A DNA stretch of 40,591 bases, from the NCBI GenBank assembly GCA_017428785.1, contig JAFRQD010000041.1, positions 1-40,591 on the forward strand. The letters are read 5' to 3'. The stretch's first letter is position 1. The number at the start of each line of letters is the position of its first letter. The DNA is from Bacteroidaceae bacterium (GTDB taxonomy: Bacteria; Bacteroidota; Bacteroidia; Bacteroidales; Bacteroidaceae). Positions 32,272-38,928 of this stretch are shown here, piece by piece. Position numbers and translations under genes: made by a program. The notes under the pieces were generated by a model, which was not told where the DNA came from, made no database searches, and saw nothing but the letters and a program-made list of their open reading frames with translations.

Positions 32272-32290
32272 AATATACTTAAATTTCGCA

Positions 32291-32349
32291 CAAAATTACA
32301 CATAATTTATATAAAGGGCAAGGATTTGCGAAAAAAAGGTTTAACTTTG
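32291..32349. promoter_or_regulatory. Divergent promoters for folP (-) and murF (+)
   Basis: The minus-strand box TAATTTTG (32298-32291), with TTGC 19 bp upstream, serves folP. The plus-strand box TAACTTTG (32342-32349) serves murF, whose ATG is at 32372. A TTTG at 32325-32328 is only 13 bp from the murF -7 box and probably not its -33. Confidence 0.6.
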
Positions 32350-32371
32350 TAGCGTAAAACGGAAAAAGACT

Positions 32372-33676
32372 ATGAATACAGAGGAATTATATGCCATTTA
32401 TAAAGAGCATCCATTGGTGTCAACAGACAGCAGACAACCAACAGAAGGAAGCATTTTCTTTGCCCTGAAGGGAGAAACGTTCGACGGGAACAGCTTTGCC
32501 GTGCAGGCGCTCGAGAAGGGTTGTGTCTTTGCGGTTGTCGATAACCCCGAGGTGGCGAAGCAGGACAGGCGGCTCATCCTTGTTCCCGATGTGCTGAAGG
32601 CTTTGCAGGAACTGGCTGCCCATCATCGCAAAGCATGGGGAAAGACGGTTCTGCAGATTACGGGAACGAATGGCAAGACTACGACGAAGGAGCTCATCGC
32701 TGCCGTGCTTTCCGAGGGCAAGCGGGTTCTCTTCACCGAGGGCAACCTCAACAATCACATCGGCGTGCCTCGCACCCTGCTTCGCATCAAGCCGGAGCAC
32801 GATATTGCCGTCATCGAGACGGGCGCCAATCATCCTGGAGAGATTGCTGACCTATGCCGCATCGTAGGGGCAGACTTCGGGCTCATCACGAATGTGGGGC
32901 GTGCCCACCTGGAAGGCTTCGGAGGCTTCGAGGGCGTGAAACAGACGAAGGGCGAACTCTATGCAGACCTCCGCAAACGCCGCAAGAGGATCTTCATCAA
33001 TGCCTTCGACGACGACCTTGTGGAGATGGCGCAGCATCGCGGTTTCACGCTTGGAGAGGATGCCCTGCCATACGTCGAGGGCAGAGTGTGCGAAGTGACG
33101 CCTTTCGTCAAGATGAAGTGGAAGGCAGATGTCGACGGCGCCTGGCATCAGGTTCAGACCAACCTCATCGGGGCATACAACATTGCCAACCTTCGGGCTG
33201 CCGTCACGATTGGCCTCTATTTCGGCATCACGCCCGAACAGATAGACCACGCTCTTTCTGCCTACAAACCTACCAACAGCAGGAGCGAATTGAGGGAGGC
33301 AGGAAGCAATCGGCTTATCGTGGATGCCTACAACGCCAATCCCTCGAGCATGTCGGCTGCCCTGACCAACTTCTCCTTCTTCGAGGACAAGCATAAGATG
33401 GTGATACTCGGCGATATGCGAGAGCTTGGGAAAGAAAGCGTTCAGGAGCATAAGCGCATCGTTGAGCAGCTGAAGGGAATGGATTTGGAGCGCATCTGGC
33501 TCGTTGGAGAAGAGTTCGGAAAGGTGGCAGAAGAGGGGATGCGAGTCTTCGGGAATGTCGAGGAGGTGAAGGCCGCTTTGAAGGCAGAGCCCATCTCGAA
33601 CACCACTATCCTCATCAAGGGCAGCAACTCGACCAAGCTCCACCAGTTGCCCGACATAATGTGCAATGCTTGCTAA
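32372..33676 (+). CDS. murF: UDP-N-acetylmuramoyl-tripeptide-D-alanyl-D-alanine ligase
   Basis: This 434-residue ATP-dependent ligase adds D-Ala-D-Ala to the peptidoglycan precursor. An N-terminal UDP-binding domain contains STDSRQPTEGSIFFALKGE. The P-loop is GTNGKTTTKEL (98 onward). The Mur ligase motifs EGNLNNHIGVP, VIETGANHPGEI and NVGRAHLEGFG follow, then the C-terminal domain with DAYNANPSSM and ILGDMREL. It stands alone here, away from the dcw cluster, with its own promoter, as I recall for several Bacteroidetes. Confidence 0.95.
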   Translation: MNTEELYAIYKEHPLVSTDSRQPTEGSIFFALKGETFDGNSFAVQALEKGCVFAVVDNPEVAKQDRRLILVPDVLKALQELAAHHRKAWGKTVLQITGTNGKTTTKELIAAVLSEGKRVLFTEGNLNNHIGVPRTLLRIKPEHDIAVIETGANHPGEIADLCRIVGADFGLITNVGRAHLEGFGGFEGVKQTKGELYADLRKRRKRIFINAFDDDLVEMAQHRGFTLGEDALPYVEGRVCEVTPFVKMKWKADVDGAWHQVQTNLIGAYNIANLRAAVTIGLYFGITPEQIDHALSAYKPTNSRSELREAGSNRLIVDAYNANPSSMSAALTNFSFFEDKHKMVILGDMRELGKESVQEHKRIVEQLKGMDLERIWLVGEEFGKVAEEGMRVFGNVEEVKAALKAEPISNTTILIKGSNSTKLHQLPDIMCNAC

Positions 33677-33746
33677 TGCAACGCAGAGCGTTAGCAAACA
33701 TATCGCCGGCTGCGGAGTTCTTCCTTCAGCCATGTTTCGTTCTTCA

Positions 33747-33825
33747 TGCGCAAGCTGCGAATGAAGAAATGCAGGCTGCATTCGTGCATTCGCAACCTGC
33801 GTCCCGTCATACGCAACCTGCGTAG
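33747..33825 (+). repeat. 21-bp-period array, four units (GCAAGCTGCG type)
   Basis: Units GCAAGCTGCG (33750), GCAGGCTGCA (33771), GCAACCTGCG (33792) and GCAACCTGCG (33813) are spaced exactly 21 bp. Linkers vary but often contain ATTCGTGCA or CCCGTCAT. It is the same family as 2381-2456. Confidence 0.75.
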
Positions 33826-33910
33826 CAAGAACCTGGCGCGGCATGCATGTCATTTCTCCTGCTGCCGAGGATGATTCCCCCGCTTGGGGTGAGATCTTTA
33901 GTTTAGTGGT

Positions 33911-34220
33911 ATCTTTTATTGTTGTCCGTTTAATCCGGCCTGAAAGGCCATTAAGATGTCAGCCCAGGGCATCGCCCTGGGTTTATGACGCAGAAGTAGA
34001 TTCCGCCCTAAAGGGGCAAAAGCTTTGTGTTTTAGTGCTTTTGCTCTTACAGAGCGTCATTTGCTGCGGCATCTCAACACCCAGGGCGATGCCCTGGGCT
34101 GACATCTTTCTGCCCCTTTGGGGCGTCCCAAGCCCCTGCCAATCTCATCTTGCTCTAAATGCCGATGGTTAGGAGGGTGCAGGTAATGATGAAAAATTTT
34201 TACCGGACAGCAATAATCTT
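33911..34220. repeat. Mosaic stem-loop element, copy 3 (most complete)
   Basis: The ends carry inverted versions of TATTGYTGTCCG (33917-33928 and, in reverse, near 34203-34215). Inside, a perfect 30-bp inverted pair (33953-33982 and 34079-34108) holds CCCAGGGCATCGCCCTGGG, itself a hairpin. Others are GGCCTGAAAGGCC (33937-33949) and GCCCCTTTGGGGC. The right 85 bp match 25532-25601 in reverse. It appears non-coding. Confidence 0.78.
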
Positions 34221-34260
34221 TAAGGCTTGTTCGGGGGGAAATCGGAGTCGGCAGAAAGCA

Positions 34261-34998
34261 TTATTTCGTCTCGTTGTAGCTGACTTCTTCGTCGCCGAGG
34301 AACTGCCTGAGGATTCCGCTCTCGTCGAGGGAAGCTGTTGTGCCGGTCGAGATCTGGCCCTGCTGGACAATCCAGAGTATGTCGCTCAGGCGGAGCGCCA
34401 TCTCTACGTCGTGTGTGCTCATCAGGATGATCTTGCCCGTTTCGTGAGCAAGGCGGAGCATCAGTCGCAGCGTGCTTATCTTGGCGTGGAAGTCGAGGAA
34501 GGCAGTGGGTTCGTCGAGCAGGATGACAGGTGTCTGCTGGGCAAGGGCTTTGGCGAGCATCGCTTTCTGTCGCTCTCCGTCGCTCAGGGTGTCGATGGTT
34601 CGCGTGGCGAGGTCGGCGATCCCAACCATTTCGATGGCTTCGCTCACAATGGCGTTGTCCTCTTTGGTCAGTGTTCCGAAGAAGCCTGTATAAGGCGAGC
34701 GCCCCATCCCTACGAGGTCTGCTACCTTCATGTATGGCACTTCCACACGCTCTGTCAGCACCACAGAAACAGCCTTGCTTCGCTCGGAGAGGGTGAGGGA
34801 GGCGAGGTCCTTGCCTTCGAGCAGAACCTTTCCCGCAAGCGGAGGCTGGAAGCCTGCAAGGGTGCGGAGCAAGGTGCTCTTGCCCACACCGTTCGAACCA
34901 AGCAGACAAACCAGGCGACCTGCCTCGAGGCTTTGGTTTATGTCGGACAGGACGGCTTTCTCGCCGTAACCGACGGTGAGGTGACGGAGTTCAATCAT
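34261..34998 (-). CDS. ABC importer ATPase (iron-siderophore/heme/cobalamin type)
   Basis: This 245-residue FecE/BtuD-like subunit has Walker A GSNGVGKST (34-42), signature LSDGE, Walker B VILLDEPTAFLD and H-loop STHD. It powers the type II importer formed with the permease at 36598-37611 and the binding lipoprotein at 37618-38682. The start at 34998 (MIELRHLTVGYG) forms an ATGA overlap with the GH20 gene; a Met five codons earlier is possible but would overlap more. It is last in the operon. Confidence 0.93.
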   Translation of the reverse strand: MIELRHLTVGYGEKAVLSDINQSLEAGRLVCLLGSNGVGKSTLLRTLAGFQPPLAGKVLLEGKDLASLTLSERSKAVSVVLTERVEVPYMKVADLVGMGRSPYTGFFGTLTKEDNAIVSEAIEMVGIADLATRTIDTLSDGERQKAMLAKALAQQTPVILLDEPTAFLDFHAKISTLRLMLRLAHETGKIILMSTHDVEMALRLSDILWIVQQGQISTGTTASLDESGILRQFLGDEEVSYNETK

Positions 34999-36593
34999 TC
35001 GTGGGTCGTACAATACTTATATCCGAGGCGACGATAGACTTGTTCGAGGGCAGGGAGTCGCTCGAGGAACTGCTCGTAGCTCTTTGCCTCGGGCTTCAGC
35101 CATTGCACTTCGCTCATGGCAGCCAGACGGGGCAGCAACATGTACTCTGCATGGTCGGGACTGAGCACATACTCTGTCCAAAGATTGCACTGCGCTCCTA
35201 TGATGTACTTGGCCTCCTCGGGAGCCAAACCGTCGGGCACAGGCTCCATGGCATACACTTTGCTGAGGGGCAGATAGCCGCCGATGGCAAGAGGCTGTGC
35301 CCTCTGGTCCTTGAGCTGATAGTAGTCGATGTAGCAGTTGCTGGTGGGCGTCATAACCACTTGATGATGGAGCTTTGCGGCAGCTTTGCCACCTTCGTAT
35401 CCGCGCCAGCTCATGACGGCAGCATTCTCGCTCAGGCCGCCTTCGAGCGTCTCGTCCCAGCCGATTATCTGGCGGCCGCGCTTTGACAGGAATGCCTCCA
35501 TCTCTTTGTTGATATAGGTCTGCAACTCTGCCTCTTTGGTCAGCCCCAACTCCTTCATCTTCGCCTGACACTTCGGACAGGCCTTCCAGCGGACACGCGG
35601 ACTCTCGTCGCCACCGATATGAATCAGCTTGCTTGGGAAGACGTCGCACAGCTCGCCATAGACGGTCTTCAGGAACTCCAGGGTCTTGGGATTGCCTGCG
35701 CAGAGCACATCGTCGGCAATGCCCCAGATGCCCCAGACCTTGTAGGGGCCGCCCGTGCAACCGAGGTCGGGATAGACACTCAGGGCTGCTATCATGTGCC
35801 CCGGCAAGTCAATCTCCGGGATAATCGTGATGTATCGTTCTGCAGCATAGGCAACCACCTCGCGCAACTCCTCCTGCGTGTAGTATCCTGTCTCGGGCGT
35901 ATCGTCGTAGATGGCGTTGTCGGGGTCGGAGAGGCCTACATTCTTTCCCACAATCGTACAAGGCCGAATGCTTGCCTTTTGAGCCAGTTCGGGCAAAGCC
36001 TTTACCTCGAAACGCCAGCCCTGGTCGTCTGTCAGATGCCAATGGAAGCGGTTGATGCCGTGCAAGGCCAGGATGTCGATGAACTTCTTGATGAAGCTGA
36101 CAGGGAAGAAGTGGCGGGCACAGTCGAGCTCCGTGCCGCGGTAACTGAAGCGAGGCGAACCGCAGATCCAGGCATAGGGAAGGCGAATCTCGCCCCTCTC
36201 GTTCATGATGCTCTTGCGGAGCGTCTGTATGCCGTAGAAGACGCCGCTCTCGCTGGCACCTTGAATGGTGATGCCTTTCTTGCCCACATTGATGGCATAG
36301 TCATCGGGATTGCTGCTCTTGAGGCCAAGCGTGAGGTTGATGTCGGCTCCCTTCTTGCCATCCCCTTTTTCTTTAAGAGAAAGGTTCAGGTATTCGGCAG
36401 CAAACTCGGCATTGCGCCTCATCTGCTGGTTGCCTGAGGGATAGCCTACGGTCATGCCCTCGGTCAGAAGCATGTAGCCGCCGCTTTTGTCGAAGCTGAT
36501 TTGCTGAGGCAGGGGAATGACTTGATAATTGACGTCTGCGAGGGCGCTCAGGCAGAAAGCCAATAAGAGATAGGATAAGAATCGCTTGTTCAT
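34995..36593 (-). CDS. GH20 beta-N-acetylhexosaminidase inside the importer operon
   Basis: This 532-residue secreted protein has a signal peptide (MNKRFLSYLLLAFCLSALA). An N-terminal GH20b-type domain (about 21-145) precedes the GH20 barrel: RGTELDCARHFFPVSFIKKF, HGINRFHWHLTDDQGWR, IIPEIDLPGHM, and the catalytic pair D329-E330 in HIGGDESPR, then IGWDETLEGG and SWRGYEGG. These enzymes use substrate-assisted catalysis to release GlcNAc or GalNAc. It sits 4 bp after the permease gene and overlaps the ATPase gene by ATGA, so it is translated with the importer. That placement is unusual. Confidence 0.93.
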   Translation of the reverse strand: MNKRFLSYLLLAFCLSALADVNYQVIPLPQQISFDKSGGYMLLTEGMTVGYPSGNQQMRRNAEFAAEYLNLSLKEKGDGKKGADINLTLGLKSSNPDDYAINVGKKGITIQGASESGVFYGIQTLRKSIMNERGEIRLPYAWICGSPRFSYRGTELDCARHFFPVSFIKKFIDILALHGINRFHWHLTDDQGWRFEVKALPELAQKASIRPCTIVGKNVGLSDPDNAIYDDTPETGYYTQEELREVVAYAAERYITIIPEIDLPGHMIAALSVYPDLGCTGGPYKVWGIWGIADDVLCAGNPKTLEFLKTVYGELCDVFPSKLIHIGGDESPRVRWKACPKCQAKMKELGLTKEAELQTYINKEMEAFLSKRGRQIIGWDETLEGGLSENAAVMSWRGYEGGKAAAKLHHQVVMTPTSNCYIDYYQLKDQRAQPLAIGGYLPLSKVYAMEPVPDGLAPEEAKYIIGAQCNLWTEYVLSPDHAEYMLLPRLAAMSEVQWLKPEAKSYEQFLERLPALEQVYRRLGYKYCTTHE

Positions 36594-36597
36594 AGTG

Positions 36598-37611
36598 CTA
36601 TGATTTTTGTTTTAGGATAACGTGTAAGACGACAGGGGCACCGATGAGTGGCGTGATGACGCTGATAGGGATGATGCTTCCGTCGCGGGGCAAGGTGCTC
36701 AGCAGGTTGCAGACGAGGGCGAGGTTGGCTCCGATAAGCATAGTGGCAGGCATGAGCGTTTTGTGCCATGCTGTCCCAAGAGAGAGACGAGCCAGGTGTG
36801 GCACAGCCAGCCCGATGAAAGCAATAGGTCCGCAAAAGGCCGTTGTGGTGGCTGTGAGCAGGCCTGTGACGAGCAGAAGCATTTGTCGCACTCTTCCTAT
36901 CCTGATGCCCAGGTTCTCGGCATAGCGGTCGCCAAGAAGCAAGGCGTCGAGCGGCTTGATGAGCAGGAGGGCGAGCAGCAGTCCGATGGCGGAGAGCACA
37001 AGGAAGACGGGGAGTCGCTCTATGCCGACAGAGGCAAAATTGCCCATGCCCCATATCACGAAGCTGTGCACACCCTGTTCCGTTGCTGAGTAATTGAGGA
37101 GTTGTATGATGCTGCTCGTGACATAACTGATGATGACGCCTGTGATGAGGAGCATCACCTGACTGCGCAGCAGCCTGCTGAGCAGCATCAATAAGGCCAT
37201 GATTGCGAGGGCTCCTATCATCGCAGCGGTAACGACAAGCAAATGCCCTCCGATGGTGAGACTGCCGATGGTGGCGGTTCCGCTAAGGAGCAGGAGGACG
37301 ATGGCCACGCCCAGGTTCGCTCCTGCATCGATACCGAGTATGGAAGGACCTGCAAGGGGGTTGCGGAATGCTGTCTGAAGCAGCAAGCCACAGGTGCCCA
37401 AGGCGGTGCCGGTGAAGAGCGCGGTCAGCATCTGGGGAATGCGTCCTTGCAGTACGATAATGCTCCAGGCTGGATGTCCGTCAATCTCTTTGCCACAAAG
37501 AATCTGCCATACATCCTTGACAGGAATGTCGAGCGAGCCCCAAAGCACATTTGCGATGGAAAGGAGAACCATTGCAACGGCCAGCAGTTTCAATTTATAT
37601 TTGTCTTTCAT
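36598..37611 (-). CDS. FecCD/BtuC-type importer permease
   Basis: This 337-residue protein is strongly hydrophobic with about nine to ten membrane segments. It has the family marks RIPQMLTALFTGTALGTCGLLLQTAFRNPLAGPSILG (as separated motifs RIP, GLLLQ and NPLAGP), WGMGN, GLAVPHLAR and a C-terminal PRDGSIIPI-to-GAPVV region. It forms the transmembrane dimer of a type II ABC importer for siderophore, heme or corrinoid. It lies 6 bp after the binding-protein gene. Confidence 0.93.
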   Translation of the reverse strand: MKDKYKLKLLAVAMVLLSIANVLWGSLDIPVKDVWQILCGKEIDGHPAWSIIVLQGRIPQMLTALFTGTALGTCGLLLQTAFRNPLAGPSILGIDAGANLGVAIVLLLLSGTATIGSLTIGGHLLVVTAAMIGALAIMALLMLLSRLLRSQVMLLITGVIISYVTSSIIQLLNYSATEQGVHSFVIWGMGNFASVGIERLPVFLVLSAIGLLLALLLIKPLDALLLGDRYAENLGIRIGRVRQMLLLVTGLLTATTTAFCGPIAFIGLAVPHLARLSLGTAWHKTLMPATMLIGANLALVCNLLSTLPRDGSIIPISVITPLIGAPVVLHVILKQKS

Positions 37612-37617
37612 CAGTTT

Positions 37618-38682
37618 CTAATCCTTAATCTGTTGAAAGTATTGATGCTCTGAGTGGATGCCAAGCTCGGGGTGCAGGATGCTGATGAGGTTCTCGAGCA
37701 GTCGTTCCGGATGGAAGGGCGTTTCTTCGTAGAGTAGGGTGGTGGAAGTGTCGCACCACCAGATAGGGGCTTTGATGCTTGCGAGCAAGGGCGTGTCTGA
37801 TATCATCTGCTGTCGGTCGAGGTTGCCGTGATGTTTGATGATCCAGATGTCGGCTTCCACGGCTTTGTCCACCACTTTCTCCGTGCTGAGGGGAACGCCT
37901 CCGTTGCCTTTCAGGTGTGCAAAGAGATACTCCGCTCCTGCATCCTGATATAGCCTTGTCGAGGAACTTCCGGAGCCGGGCAGCGTCCATTGTCCGCTCC
38001 AGGGCATCTCGGGCAGGAGGCGCGGCTTGGTTTCCGCATTTCGGGCTTTCCGGCAGAGTTCTTGGTAGCGTGCTTCCACTGTGTTGAAGATGCTGTCGGC
38101 CTCCTTGGCACGACCTACGAGACGCCCATAGAAGCGTATCCATTCGGCTCGGCCGAGCGGTGTGTTCTCCATGTAATCGGCACACCAGATGATGGGAATC
38201 CCGAGTCTCTCCACGCGTCCCAATCCGCCACTATTCTCGAAGGGACTTGGCATCAAGGCGTCGGGATTGAGGTTGACAATCTTCTCCAGATTAGGCTGCA
38301 TGCTGTTGCCAAGATTGGCGATGCGTCCCTCGGCAACACCTTTCTTGATAGACGGCTGGTTGATAAACTCAAGGTCACAAATGCCGCCAACCACATCATC
38401 TGCTCCTAACTCATGGAACAATGCACAATGCACCGAACCGAAGACCGCAATATTGCTCAGAGGCTTTTCCAGTTCGTATTTCCCCAGCACGCTTGTCGAG
38501 TCCCAGGGATTGCGAAGCGTCGCTACCATACGGTCCTTGAAGGTCACGACCGTCAGGTTCTTCGCATAGCGGAACTGCAGCGTATCGCCGGCCTCATCGC
38601 CTCGGTCTGTTCCCTTCCCGTTGCACGAAAGCAGCAGAAAGGAAAGACATATATATATAATAATGTATAACTTTACTCGCAT
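37618..38682 (-). CDS. Substrate-binding lipoprotein (FecB/BtuF-like)
   Basis: This 354-residue protein has a lipobox ending at C20 (SFLLLSC). Two alpha/beta lobes follow the helical-backbone (cluster A) type: LSNIAVFGSVHCALFHELGADDVVGGICDLE, NLEKIVNLNPDALMPSPFENSGG, GIPIIWCADYMENTPLGRAEWI, and a second lobe ending near the C-terminus. It delivers a ligand to the permease. The start at 38682 (MRVKLYIII) is preferred: a Met 13 codons upstream lies on or before the -7 box. It leads an operon of four tightly spaced genes. The ligand is unclear; I see no cobalamin riboswitch in the very short leader. Confidence 0.88.
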   Translation of the reverse strand: MRVKLYIIIYICLSFLLLSCNGKGTDRGDEAGDTLQFRYAKNLTVVTFKDRMVATLRNPWDSTSVLGKYELEKPLSNIAVFGSVHCALFHELGADDVVGGICDLEFINQPSIKKGVAEGRIANLGNSMQPNLEKIVNLNPDALMPSPFENSGGLGRVERLGIPIIWCADYMENTPLGRAEWIRFYGRLVGRAKEADSIFNTVEARYQELCRKARNAETKPRLLPEMPWSGQWTLPGSGSSSTRLYQDAGAEYLFAHLKGNGGVPLSTEKVVDKAVEADIWIIKHHGNLDRQQMISDTPLLASIKAPIWWCDTSTTLLYEETPFHPERLLENLISILHPELGIHSEHQYFQQIKD

Positions 38683-38691
38683 AATCTTTTG

Positions 38692-38722
38692 CAAAGTTAC
38701 GAAGAAGTGCGAACAAAACAAA
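38692..38722 (-). promoter_or_regulatory. Promoter of the importer-GH20 operon
   Basis: On the minus strand TTTG (38722-38719), 19 bp, then TAACTTTG (38699-38692) make a complete promoter. The start site should be near 38685-38687, leaving only a few nt before the ATG at 38682. Confidence 0.75.
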
Positions 38723-38799
38723 GTATTATTTTATATTTTTTATTGAAGAACGAAAGGTTCTCATTTTGGCCTTGATTTTGCCCTCAGGAGGGGGTGTAA

Positions 38800-38887
38800 A
38801 ACGCCGCGTGCGGGGATTGCCAACGCCGCGTGCGGGGATTGCCATCGCCGCAGCCGGAAATGACCAACGCCGCAGGCGGCGTTTTGA
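38800..38887 (+). repeat. 22-bp-period array, four units
   Basis: Units starting AACGCCGCGTGCGG lie at 38800 and 38822, followed by ATCGCCGCAGCCGG at 38844 and AACGCCGCAGGCGG at 38866. All are exactly 22 bp apart. The array occupies most of the gap between the importer operon promoter and the valS stop codon. Confidence 0.78.
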
Positions 38888-38928
38888 GGGGCCACATGCG
38901 GCGTCGGTCGGTTTCTCATAACATGCTG

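Larger units (their letters stand above)
33677..34260. other. Intergenic region with 21-bp array and mosaic element
   Basis: This 584-bp gap separates two convergent genes. It contains a 21-bp array (33747-33825) and the mosaic stem-loop element (33911-34220). No gene is supported; an open frame across 33843-34172 follows the stem-loops. No simple hairpin-plus-T-run terminator is seen after murF; the mosaic element may serve that role. Confidence 0.65.

Noticed and set aside
33843-34172. A 109-codon ORF in the mosaic element
   Set aside because: It simply translates the CCCAGGGC and GCCCC stem-loops; such frames are a known source of spurious hypothetical proteins.
34261-38682. Cobalamin riboswitch controlling the importer
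   Set aside because: The leader predicted from the promoter is only a few nt and no B12-box-like sequence is seen upstream.
38683-38721. Thirteen extra residues at the start of the binding lipoprotein
   Set aside because: The codons overlap the -7 promoter box, and the shorter start gives a normal lipoprotein signal.
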